A stretch of DNA of 11,562 nucleotides from an uncultured Verrucomicrobiae bacterium (GCA_937927265.1 CALBCO010000136.1:1-11562), one strand, 5' to 3'; positions 1 to 6,661 are shown, numbered from the stretch's first letter. Notes: a model not told the origin generated them from the letters alone. A program made the numbers and translations.

Positions 1-110
1 CGCGGAATCAGGAAACTGAGAGCCGCCTTGTTCAACCGCCGGATGCGGAAAACCGCACGTCCGGTGGTGTGGAAGGCTCACGGGGCGCAATCCCCGTGAG
101 CCCATCCGAT
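1..110 (+). mobile_element. Group II intron, 3' end only (domains V and VI)
   Basis: Bases 35-68 fold as a near-canonical group II intron domain V: a 9-bp lower stem (35-43 with 60-68), a two-base CG bulge (58-59), a 5-bp upper stem (44-48 with 53-57) and an AAAA loop. The triad position reads C37-G38-C39, with G38 facing U65 as the usual G-U wobble. CGC triads are typical of group IIC introns, whereas AGC is common elsewhere. Domain VI follows as a perfect 11-bp hairpin (75-85 with 92-102); no bulged branch-point A is obvious. The intron probably ends near base 110, at CCGAT. The reverse-transcriptase ORF normally held in domain IV must lie upstream of the window. The class assignment and the exact end are inference. 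Confidence 0.8.
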
Positions 111-154
111 CAAAACCATGCCGTTCAACCCTGGTACCCGAACTTACGCAGTAG

Positions 155-190
155 CGTTTTGGAGTGCGGTGCGACAGTACTGCTTTTCCG
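155..190. repeat. Short hairpin element (candidate dispersed repeat)
   Basis: A stem of 7 bp, including two G-U pairs, forms between 166-172 and 177-183 around a GACA loop, flanked by TTTTGGA on the left and TTTTCC on the right, which can also partly pair. This compact design, a GC stem with T-rich/A-rich shoulders, resembles dispersed intergenic repeats of Verrucomicrobiota. Copy number cannot be judged from one window. Confidence 0.4.
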
Positions 191-239
191 TCGGTCCACT
201 CCCGGAGACGATGGCCAGTGGGCGACTCACGCGGGTCGA

Positions 240-263
240 GGCACAGACAAGAATGTCTGTGCC
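240..263. repeat. Perfect 10-bp inverted repeat
   Basis: GGCACAGACA (240-249) pairs base for base with TGTCTGTGCC (254-263) around an AGAA loop. There is no following T-run, so it is not a standard rho-independent terminator. The perfect stem, standing in non-coding sequence beside two other hairpins, suggests a dispersed palindromic intergenic element. Confidence 0.6.
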
Positions 264-264
264 G

Positions 265-281
265 CCGTCAACATCTGACGG
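265..281. repeat. 6-bp stem-loop beside the 10-bp inverted repeat
   Basis: CCGTCA (265-270) pairs with TGACGG (276-281) around ACATC. It begins one base after the 240-263 hairpin, so the two may be parts of a single composite repeat. Confidence 0.4.
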
Positions 282-683
282 AAAGCGTGGTGTCGGGAAT
301 CATGCCGCTGACCGTCCGGATGCAGGGGAAATGGAAGAGTGTACTGTTGGATTCGATGTCCGGCGTCATGGAGAAAAAAGTCGGGTGACTCATGTCTGAT
401 GATGACCGGCCCGCTGAGAAACCGTTCACCCAAAAGTGAAACTTTCAGCGCCGCGCTCATGATTCAGGGAGGTCACCGAATCATTCGCCCGAAGCCGGGC
501 GGCGGCAGGCGTTCAAGTGCCGGCGATGAACGGGCGCTTTGGGGCTGGAGATCTCCCCACACTTCGAAAGTGCCGCCGCCGCCGCGGACGCCAACGCTGT
601 TCAGTTCATCAACGGAGCCTGAGCCGGTCAGGCCGGCGTTCTGGAGAGCGGGGGCGCCGCATTGTTTTCCCGATCGCAATGCT

Positions 684-698
684 GGATTGCCTCAATCC
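684..698. other. Short hairpin downstream of the kinase gene
   Basis: GGATTG (684-689) pairs with CAATCC (693-698) around CCT. It lies about 40 bases past the stop codon of the minus-strand kinase and could help end that transcript, but no U-tract follows in that direction. A terminator role is a weak guess. Confidence 0.2.
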
Positions 699-738
699 CG
701 ATGCGGTGATGACGGAAACATTCCACCGGTCCGGGTGA

Positions 739-2232
739 TCATCGTTGCTGCTGCTCGCAACGGGCGTATTTTTCAATCAACGCCGCATACGCCTCAGGGT
801 GTTGTGGAAGGATTTCACTGCCAGCAATCGGATTCGTGAATCCGGCCACGATGTCGGACCAAGCCAGAGGTTGACCGATATGCAAATAGTATCCGTGTGC
901 TGCTCGCAAAGCGGCTCCGAGCGCAGCGCTTTTGGCGACTTCGATGCGGGCGACGGGGCAATTCATCACGTCGGCCATCACTTGCAGGATCGTCGTGTTC
1001 GTTGAAGCGCCGCCCGTGGCGAGGATGCGGCTGGGGCGCACATTCATCCATTGCGAATGCAGTCGCATTGCCATCATTTGCGCCTCAACAACGGCGCGGC
1101 AGTTGGCGGCGGCGTTGTTCGGGTCCAGATCAAACCGATGAATACCGGGCCGGTTCACGCGCGGGACAATCTCGGCCTCGAACCAGGGCAACAGAATCGC
1201 GCCATTATTACCGGGCGGTGTGCGGGTAATGGCTTGGTTGAATCCCGCCCAATCGAGTCCATACAGGTCACGGACTTTCTCACGGGCCAGCGAACCGTTC
1301 TTAAAACAGATCAGGCTCATGTAATCGCCCGTGGGCGCGCCGAATACGTGGCCTTCCCCGTGAGTGTCCACACGGCATTCCTGCATGTAACCGAAATAGG
1401 TATCGGAGGTGCCGAGACTGATTGCGACCAGGCCGGGACGAATCAGGCCGAGGCCGATGACGCTGCAGGGATTGTCGCCCGACCAGACCAGCGCCAGCGC
1501 GTTTTCATTCAGGCCGAAGCGGCGGCTGACCGGGCCGATGACATGCCATGCGGGCACGAGTGGCGGGAGTTTTTGGGCGAGGTCCGGGGCGGTGGCGGCA
1601 AGCGCAGCGGGATGCCATTGTTTGCGGCGAATGTCCATCAGGTTCATCCCGGCCCCGTCGCCGTGATCCAGGGGAGCAATCTTCCCTGCCAGCAAGCCGG
1701 CGAGATAGGAGCTGACCAGCGCGATATGGGCGGTCGCGGCATAGGCAGACGGCTCGGTTTTGTAGAACTTCCGAATCTGCGGGCCTGTGAACCGCTCATA
1801 CGCATCGGAGCCGGTCGCTTCGGCCATCGCAGCGATGCCGCCGAGCGCCTGCCGGATTTCCTCACATTCGGAGCTTGTGGAGGAGTCCATCCAAATGGGC
1901 GAAGTCTGCCGGGCCAAACGGCCGTCGGCTTTGAGATAGACCGAGCCGTGTTGCTGGCCCGAACCGCTAACGGCCACGATGTCCCGCAGCGGCACGCCGT
2001 CTTTCTTCATCTTGGCGAACATCAAGTCAAGAGCCTCGGCCCACATTTGCGGCGGGCTGTGTTTGACCAGTGGGTCGGGGTGGGGGAGCACGCCGTTGAC
2101 CGTCCGGTAATGGGGCAGTGCTTGGTCGAAGTTGAGCGAGGCTTCGTAGGCGATGCGTCGCGCGGCAAAGTCAATCACGATTGCCGACAAGCTTTGCGTG
2201 CTGGAATCCAATCCAAGAAACAATTGTGCCAT
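739..2232 (-). CDS. xylB: Xylulokinase-like FGGY carbohydrate kinase
   Basis: A 497-residue FGGY kinase, predicted to phosphorylate a ketose (D-xylulose by closest resemblance) with ATP in the cytoplasm. Phosphate-1 loop at residues 9-14 (DSSTQS), sugar-binding GQQHG at 92-96, a GDGAGMN segment at 191-197, the likely catalytic base D253 in SGDNP, phosphate-2 loop SLGTSDT at 272-278, and adenosine motif ATGGASTN at 405-412. Length fits the family (E. coli XylB 484, human XYLB about 536), and the HSPPQMWAEALD stretch is closer to the human-type branch. The ATG at 2232 follows an AAAGGA ribosome binding site. No signal peptide is present. The gene diverges from an isomerase gene across 436 bp, the expected partnership of ketose formation and phosphorylation. 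The exact sugar is uncertain: FGGY paralogues act on L-fuculose, L-ribulose or L-rhamnulose, and the isomerase partner is fucose/arabinose-type. Confidence 0.9.
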   Translation of the reverse strand: MAQLFLGLDSSTQSLSAIVIDFAARRIAYEASLNFDQALPHYRTVNGVLPHPDPLVKHSPPQMWAEALDLMFAKMKKDGVPLRDIVAVSGSGQQHGSVYLKADGRLARQTSPIWMDSSTSSECEEIRQALGGIAAMAEATGSDAYERFTGPQIRKFYKTEPSAYAATAHIALVSSYLAGLLAGKIAPLDHGDGAGMNLMDIRRKQWHPAALAATAPDLAQKLPPLVPAWHVIGPVSRRFGLNENALALVWSGDNPCSVIGLGLIRPGLVAISLGTSDTYFGYMQECRVDTHGEGHVFGAPTGDYMSLICFKNGSLAREKVRDLYGLDWAGFNQAITRTPPGNNGAILLPWFEAEIVPRVNRPGIHRFDLDPNNAAANCRAVVEAQMMAMRLHSQWMNVRPSRILATGGASTNTTILQVMADVMNCPVARIEVAKSAALGAALRAAHGYYLHIGQPLAWSDIVAGFTNPIAGSEILPQHPEAYAALIEKYARCEQQQR

Positions 2233-2668
2233 GACATCATCCTTTCAGGCTGACTTCTAGCACCCCCACGCCCAAATCGAAACTCCAAAAATTACTCCTG
2301 TTCGTGCTACAAATGCCTCAGGGAGTATCTGAAAATATCAGTTGTAGCCGCGAGCTTGGTTGCGGTCCGGTGGGAGTGGCTTGTTTTCCCAATCCACGAG
2401 AAGGCGTGCGACTACAAGAACACGCTCCCAAGGGCGATTGCCCGTCGGCCGGCAGCGAAGTTGCAGAGTACCGCTTGCGTTTGGCCAAAGCACCGGTTAT
2501 AAGGGCCAATCAATGACAGGTGCAGAGCGGTGTTGGTCGGTTGTGGTGGTATGGCGCGGACGTGGTTGTGCGGCGTCCGCGGAATTGCCGGGGTGGAGTT
2601 GATCGGGTTTGTGGATTTGTGGCGAGTCGGAGGGCAGAGACCAGCCAACGCGTGAACGTGGAGGAACT
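2233..2668. promoter_or_regulatory. Shared divergent control region of the kinase and isomerase genes
   Basis: 436 bp separate the two start codons and hold no gene. Visible elements are a small dyad CTGA-AAATA-TCAG (about 2330-2342), TAGCAC/GTGCTA arms about 40 bp apart near 2259 and 2304, GCGTG/CACGC arms within 2403-2428, and a sigma70-like promoter facing the isomerase. Any of the dyads could be an operator for a sugar-responsive regulator, but no regulator gene lies in the window and none of these dyads is long. No riboswitch-like architecture was recognised. Confidence 0.4.
2475..2503 (+). promoter_or_regulatory. Possible sigma70-type promoter for the isomerase gene
   Basis: TTGCGT (2475-2480) and TATAAG (2498-2503) are separated by 17 bp, the preferred spacing. 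Transcription would start near 2510, leaving an mRNA leader of about 160 bases before the isomerase ATG. The boxes are imperfect and promoter rules are uncertain in this phylum. Confidence 0.3.
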
Positions 2669-4090
2669 ATGAAACCAGTGACGATGGGGTTGATTGTCGG
2701 CAACCGGGGATTCTTCCCTGTGGAACTGTGCAAAAGCGGCCGGGCAACGATGCTCGACGTGTTGAAGCAAGCGGGGGTCAAAGTTGTGACCTTGAGCACC
2801 ACCGAGACAAAGTTCGGTAGCATCGAGAGTGTCGAGGATGCGCGGAAGTGTGCCGCATTGTTTGACGAGCACCGGCAGAAAATTGATGGCGTGATCGTGA
2901 CGTTGCCCAACTTTGGTGACGAACGAGCGGTGGCCAACGCCTTGCGCTGGTCAGGGCTGAAGGTGCCGGTATTGGTGCACGCTTTCCCTGACGAACCCGG
3001 CAAGATGGTGATGGGGGGCCGCCGCGATGCATTCTGCGGGAAGATGTCGGTGTGCAACAATCTTCGGCAATATGGGATCCCCTTCACGCTGACCCGGTTG
3101 CACACGAGCGAGCCGACCGGAGAGAGTTTCCGACAGGACTTGGCTGATTTTGCAGTGACTTGCCGGGTGTTGCGGGCTTTGCGCGGTTTGCGAATTGGCG
3201 CACTAGGGGCGAGGCCCGCAGCGTTCAATACGGTTCGCTACAGCGAGAAGTTGCTGGAGCAATCCGGAATCAGCGTGGAGACATTGGATCTGTTTGAGCT
3301 GTTCGGCTGGGTGGGCCGGTTGGCCGACAACGACCGGCAGGTGAAAGCAAAGCTCAAAGAGATTACCGGCTATGTGAATGCACAAGCGGTGCCCGCGCCC
3401 GCATTGTTGAAGATGGCCAAGTTCGGCGTGGCCGTGGACAACTGGATGAAGGCCAAAGAACTCCACGCGACGGCCATCCAGTGTTGGACGGCGATGGAGG
3501 AGTTTTTCGGTGTTGTGCCCTGCGCGATGATGAGCATGATGAGCAACCTGTTGCATTCGAGCGCGTGCGAGGTGGACATCATGGGCACGGTGGCGATGTA
3601 CGCGATGGCGCAGGCTAGCGGCCGGCCAAGCGCATTGGTGGATTGGAACAACAACTACGGGGATGATCCGGACAAGGGCGTGATTTTCCATTGCAGCAAT
3701 CTGCCCAAGGATGTGTTTGAGACGGAAGGCACGGGGGCGCCAAAACTGGATTATCAGGAGATTATTGCCGGCAGCGTCGGCAAGGAATGCACCTATGGCA
3801 CCGTGGTCGGCAGGATGAAAGCAACGCCCCTGACCTATTTGCGCGTAAGTACTGACGACGCCGCGGGGAGAATCCGTACCTATCTCGGCGAAGGCGAATT
3901 GACGAATGATCCACTGAACACTTTCGGTGGCTATGGCGTCGTGCGGGTTCCGAATTTTCAAAAACTGCTGGCGTATATTTGCCAGAATGGCTTCGAACAT
4001 CACGTGGCCGTCAACCCGAGCAGCATTGCCGATGGCGTCCAAGAGGCGATGAGTAATTATCTCCGTTGGGACGTGTATCGTCACCGGTGA
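2669..4090 (+). CDS. L-fucose/L-arabinose isomerase-family protein
   Basis: A 473-residue cytoplasmic protein of the FucI/AraA-type isomerase fold, expected to interconvert an aldose and a ketose using a divalent metal. The N-terminal half has the Rossmann-like pattern of this family (VGNRGFFP at the start; DGVIVTLPNFGDE near residue 75). Likely metal ligands are E301 (ACEVDIMG), D325 (LVDWNNN) and a C-terminal histidine pair H444-H445, matching the Glu/Asp/His spacing in FucI. It is shorter than E. coli FucI (591) and near AraA (500). The ATG at 2669 is chosen because GGAGG sits 4-8 bases upstream; an in-frame ATG at 2609 would add 20 residues that do not look like the family and has no ribosome binding site. 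Paired divergently with a ketose kinase, so it probably feeds that enzyme. Substrate (fucose, arabinose, xylose or another sugar) cannot be read from the sequence. Confidence 0.85.
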   Translation: MKPVTMGLIVGNRGFFPVELCKSGRATMLDVLKQAGVKVVTLSTTETKFGSIESVEDARKCAALFDEHRQKIDGVIVTLPNFGDERAVANALRWSGLKVPVLVHAFPDEPGKMVMGGRRDAFCGKMSVCNNLRQYGIPFTLTRLHTSEPTGESFRQDLADFAVTCRVLRALRGLRIGALGARPAAFNTVRYSEKLLEQSGISVETLDLFELFGWVGRLADNDRQVKAKLKEITGYVNAQAVPAPALLKMAKFGVAVDNWMKAKELHATAIQCWTAMEEFFGVVPCAMMSMMSNLLHSSACEVDIMGTVAMYAMAQASGRPSALVDWNNNYGDDPDKGVIFHCSNLPKDVFETEGTGAPKLDYQEIIAGSVGKECTYGTVVGRMKATPLTYLRVSTDDAAGRIRTYLGEGELTNDPLNTFGGYGVVRVPNFQKLLAYICQNGFEHHVAVNPSSIADGVQEAMSNYLRWDVYRHR

Positions 4091-4172
4091 TTCACAGCCG
4101 GTTATAAACAAATACGTTTCCGCAGTGTTGGGTGAATCCACCGGAAGGAAAAACAGAGCAGCATAGGCTGTC

Positions 4173-4812
4173 ATGAGAATGGTAATCCCCATCACCGGGG
4201 CCGCTATCGTGGCGACCTTAACCCCTGCGGCGTCATTGGGAGTGAACTCCCCCCGTTTCATCGTCAACTGCCACACCCGATAAGCTTCAAACCGACTTTG
4301 CTTCCCCGCCTATGGAACGCCGGCTGCGGGCATGGTGGTTTTGGATGACGCCCAAAGTTTTATCGGAAGGGGTTGCCAAGGATATCGCGGCGATGGAACG
4401 CGCGGGCATGGGCGGCGCATTGATGATGACCCACGAACCGTCGCAAGGTGCGCTCAGGAGCGGGGAAAAGCTGCAACCGGCGCCCTATAACAGCGCTACT
4501 TACCTGGAACTGCGACGCCAGGCCTTTAACGATTTCGCCACACGCGGGATGCAGGCCGACCGCGGACTGGATGACGCGGTGGTCGCATCGGCCGCCGATG
4601 CGCGCGGGCCGTATGGGCCGCGATACACGGCGTTGACGCACGGCGGCCACGGGAATTTTTTCCAGGATCACACCGGTCAATGGTGGGCGTGCGTGTTCAA
4701 TCAGCCGAGCCAAGCCGGTAGCCCGTATTGTTCTTTGCCGGAATGTTGGCCGGCCTTGGCCCCGATGTGCTGGGAAGGCGACCGAATTTTGCCGGCGGCA
4801 ACGGGAGTGTGA
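4173..4812 (+). pseudogene. Chimeric glycosidase relic: GH106-like start joined to GH43-like end
   Basis: The ATG at 4173 opens a signal-peptide-like leader (hydrophobic ITGAAIVATLTPAAS) that stops at 4281 as read. Removing one C from the six-C run at 4249-4254 joins it to the downstream frame, giving DKLQTDFASPP then RAWWFWM and SEGVAKDIAAMERAGMGG. This is the mature N-terminus pattern of GH106-like (alpha-L-rhamnosidase-type) enzymes. About 50-90 residues later the frame changes character without a stop: DDAVVASA, GPYGPRY, THGGHGNFFQD and GQWWACVF match the C-terminal part of GH43-like proteins. The ORF ends at 4812. An intact GH106 enzyme is commonly around 1,000 residues, so nearly all of it and the first part of the GH43-like gene are missing. 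The junction lies somewhere in 4444-4575. Neither catalytic apparatus is complete, so no activity is expected. As read, the longest ATG-initiated ORF is 4312-4812, which has no ribosome binding site. Confidence 0.6.
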
Positions 4813-4851
4813 TCCGTGATGGGCGGCGTAGTTGCCACGGGAGTAGGTCAA

Positions 4852-4864
4852 GTCTCTCCGAGAC
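4852..4864. repeat. GTCTC/GAGAC stem-loop in intergenic spacer
   Basis: GTCTC (4852-4856) pairs with GAGAC (4860-4864) around TCC. The extended context, GGTCAAGTCTCTCCGAGACC, resembles short palindromic repeats scattered between genes in Planctomycetota and Verrucomicrobiota. That comparison is from memory and untested. Confidence 0.35.
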
Positions 4865-4918
4865 CGACCGTGCTGGCCGGGTTGGGCCGTTGGATGCCGT
4901 GGGCCGGTGCAGTGCGTA

Positions 4919-4976
4919 GGACGGGTCTGTTGCCCGGCCATTCTTTGCATGGGTCGGATGGGCGGGACACCCGTCC
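4919..4976. repeat. GGACGGGT ... ACCCGTCC inverted repeat
   Basis: GGACGGGT (4919-4926) and ACCCGTCC (4969-4976) are perfect inverted arms 42 bp apart, flanked by GT and AC that extend the pairing after one mismatch. The interior also contains GGGCGGGACACCCGTCCC-type sequence. Together with the 4852-4864 hairpin this makes the 4813-5033 spacer a small repeat cluster. No gene is recognisable in it. Confidence 0.45.
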
Positions 4977-5033
4977 CACGTGAGCGCTGCATTGCCGGGC
5001 CAGCCGGGATTTGCTACAACGCAGCCACCAACC

Positions 5034-5549
5034 ATGCCCACCAAGTACAATCTGCAGGAGTTGAAGTTCGACAGGAAAGCTTTGGCCCGACCAGGTTACG
5101 GAGTGAAAACCGCCACCAACGTAACGGCGAAACTGCCGGCCACGCAATTCGTGTTATTGCCGCGGCTGTTGCCGGCCAAGGCGTTTTCGTTCCCGTATCA
5201 TTTGCACCGGTTCGCCGAGGAATTGTTCATCGTGCTCGAAGGCACGATGCTGTTGCGGACGCCCCACGGTGTTCAGAAACTCAAGCAGGGCGATGTGGTC
5301 TTTTTCGAGAAAGGACCAACCGGCGCGCATCAACTCTACAACCCTGGCCCGCGTCCGTGCGTGTATCTCGACCTGCGGATCACGCCCGGTTTTGATGTTT
5401 GCGAGTACCCGGATTCCGGCAAGTTGCTCGTCGCGCCCGAAGGCGGCATCTACCGGAAAAATTCGGCGGTCGGCTATTTCGACGGCGAAGAAAACCCGCT
5501 GACCCATTGGACGGCGGCGCAGCGAAAGAAGAAACGACGGAGGAAATGA
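5034..5549 (+). CDS. Single-domain cupin protein
   Basis: A 171-residue cytoplasmic cupin. Motif 1 is visible as H56-x-H58 (YHLHRFAEE) with E62/E63 and G70, and motif 2 as PTGAHQLYN with H99, so a 3-His/1-Glu metal site is likely. Such proteins act as small-molecule isomerases, dioxygenases or ligand-binding proteins; the reaction here is unknown. The ATG at 5034 is preferred over an in-frame GTG at 4980, because the extra 18 residues fall in the repeat-bearing spacer and look non-coding; neither start has a clear ribosome binding site. The C-terminus ends in a basic tail (KKKRRRK, residues 165-171) whose codons double as the GGAGG ribosome binding site of the next gene. The stop lies three bases before the thuA ATG, so the two are very probably co-transcribed and translationally coupled. 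Confidence 0.85.
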   Translation: MPTKYNLQELKFDRKALARPGYGVKTATNVTAKLPATQFVLLPRLLPAKAFSFPYHLHRFAEELFIVLEGTMLLRTPHGVQKLKQGDVVFFEKGPTGAHQLYNPGPRPCVYLDLRITPGFDVCEYPDSGKLLVAPEGGIYRKNSAVGYFDGEENPLTHWTAAQRKKKRRRK

Positions 5550-5552
5550 CCG

Positions 5553-6461
5553 ATGAATGTCCTGAAACTTGCGGTGGTCTTCTTGCTCGCCGGGCCGGCG
5601 CTGGCGGCGGACCGGGCGTTGGTGTTCACGAAGGCGTCCGGGTACGAACACAGCATCGTGGTTAACAAAAACAAACCGCTGAGCATCGCCGAGCAACGAC
5701 TCAAGGAAATGCTCGAAGCGCGCGGGTTCATCGTCGAGGCGACCAAAGACGGCACAGTGTTTGACGGCGATTTGACGCGGTTCAAGATGTTCGTGTTTTT
5801 CACGCACGGCGATCTGTTCGAGGCCGGCAAGGACGGCCAACCGCCCATGACGCCCAACGGCAAGGAGGCGTTGCTGAAGGCGGTGGCGGCCGGCACGCCG
5901 TTTGTCGGGCTGCATTCGGCGTGCATGGCGTTCGTGCGGAAAGACGGACCGCTCGATCCGTATCTGGCGATGGTCGGCGGCGAGTTTCAGGCGCACACGT
6001 GGACGCAAGATGGAACGATTGTGGTCGTGCCGCCAGCGTTGCCGGGGTTGGAAAAGTTGCCGGGGCCGGTCACGGTGCGCGAGGAATGGACAAAATTCCG
6101 CAATCTCGACCCGAATATCCGGGTGATTTTGGCGTTGGGGACGAAAAACATGGACTCGGTCAAAGGCAAGGCGTATCAGGATTTGCCGTTCTATCCGGTG
6201 GCCTGGGTGAAGATGCACGGGAAAGGCCGGGTGTTTTACAACTCGATGGGGCAGGAACAACCGGTCTGGGACACGGAGTTGTTCAAGGTAACGATGGAGG
6301 CCGGCTGGACTGGGCACTGGGTAAGACAAGCACGGAGGCGACGCCGAATCTGTTGCACGCAATCCCCGTCGCGGCGGTCAGGAAATAGGGCTGCCTTGTC
6401 TCCGGTTTTCGGACGCGGCAACCTTCTGGGAACAAGGTTTTGGTTGGCAAGTTTGGCGTGA
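5553..6461 (+). CDS. Secreted ThuA-domain protein (frameshifted near its C-terminus)
   Basis: A ThuA-like (trehalose-utilisation, glutamine-amidotransferase-like fold) protein with a signal peptide (hydrophobic 4-18, likely cleavage after ALA or ALAA). Family landmarks are VFTKASGYEH (24-33), FFTHGDLFE (82-90), GLHSACMAF with H121, the HTW at 148-150, REEWTKF (176-182) and GKGRVFYNSMGQ (223-234). Homology breaks after about residue 249. Reading on in this frame gives an arginine-rich tail to 6461, but the frame starting at 6299 gives GRLDWALGKTSTEATPNLL, the family's normal C-terminus, ending at TAG 6386-6388. One missing G at 6297-6300 explains it, and the restored protein would have about 278 residues. 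GGAGG lies inside the end of the cupin gene, 9 bases from the ATG. ThuA proteins of this kind have been tied to sugar or keto-sugar metabolism; the reaction is not established here. Confidence 0.85.
   Translation: MNVLKLAVVFLLAGPALAADRALVFTKASGYEHSIVVNKNKPLSIAEQRLKEMLEARGFIVEATKDGTVFDGDLTRFKMFVFFTHGDLFEAGKDGQPPMTPNGKEALLKAVAAGTPFVGLHSACMAFVRKDGPLDPYLAMVGGEFQAHTWTQDGTIVVVPPALPGLEKLPGPVTVREEWTKFRNLDPNIRVILALGTKNMDSVKGKAYQDLPFYPVAWVKMHGKGRVFYNSMGQEQPVWDTELFKVTMEAGWTGHWVRQARRRRRICCTQSPSRRSGNRAALSPVFGRGNLLGTRFWLASLA
6420..6439 (+). terminator. Weak stem-loop after thuA
   Basis: AACCTT (6420-6425) pairs with AAGGTT (6434-6439) around an 8-base loop, followed by TTGGTTGG rather than a clean T-run. 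It stands 32 bases past the restored thuA stop and within the 273-bp gap before the glycosidase gene. It could attenuate read-through, but the stem is AT-rich and short. Confidence 0.2.
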
Positions 6462-6661
6462 CAATCGCCGGTAGATTTACTAGGCATTACCGACATGACC
6501 GCGGTTGGTTTTTCCTTCAACAGCGGTGCGACGGCTCTCAGCAGTTCGGGTGAGCGGCCCAGAAGCGTCAACACCAGAACCCATCAACCGACGGCCCGCT
6601 TCTTTGCTATCGGAACTGCGCGCCGCCGTGGACACGGGCAGCGGGGCGAGGAAAGGAAACC

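Larger units (their letters stand above)
111..738. other. Gene-free stretch holding hairpin repeats
   Basis: No ORF here has a believable start, ribosome binding site and family resemblance. The first 170 bases hold three hairpins, listed separately. Bases 400-738 form the downstream flank of the convergent kinase gene and contain one short hairpin but no U-tracted terminator. A glycine-rich minus-strand frame at 473-679 is open, but I do not recognise it. The region looks like a decayed or repeat-populated spacer between the intron and the kinase. Confidence 0.5.

Noticed and set aside
473..679. Minus-strand 68-residue ORF with a glycine-rich patch
   Set aside because: Coherent enough to notice but unrecognised, with no ribosome binding site seen and no neighbouring partner. 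Not enough to call a gene.
339..839. 166-residue plus-strand ORF in the left spacer
   Set aside because: Overlaps the end of the kinase gene, has no ribosome binding site or domain, and has a proline/arginine-rich composition typical of non-coding GC-rich DNA.
1051..2253. 400-residue plus-strand ORF opposite the kinase gene
   Set aside because: It lies wholly antisense to the FGGY kinase, which has all family motifs and a ribosome binding site. Its composition is the arginine/glycine/histidine-rich kind produced by reading GC-rich codons backwards.
2609..2668. Upstream in-frame start for the isomerase
   Set aside because: The ATG at 2609 has no ribosome binding site and adds residues unlike the family, whereas the ATG at 2669 has GGAGG at the right distance.
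4081..4102. TCACCGGTGA palindrome and ACCGG/CCGGT arms at the isomerase stop as a terminator
   Set aside because: The stem is only 5 bp and is followed by TATAAAC rather than a T-run.
3203..4276. 357-residue minus-strand ORF opposite the isomerase gene
   Set aside because: Antisense shadow of a well-supported isomerase, rich in histidine and arginine, with no recognisable domain.
4980..5033. GTG start extending the cupin by 18 residues
   Set aside because: No ribosome binding site, and the sequence belongs to a repeat-rich spacer. The ATG at 5034 begins cupin-like sequence.
5154..6362. 402-residue minus-strand ORF across the cupin and thuA genes
   Set aside because: Spans two genuine plus-strand genes and is extremely rich in arginine and histidine, as expected of an antisense reading frame.
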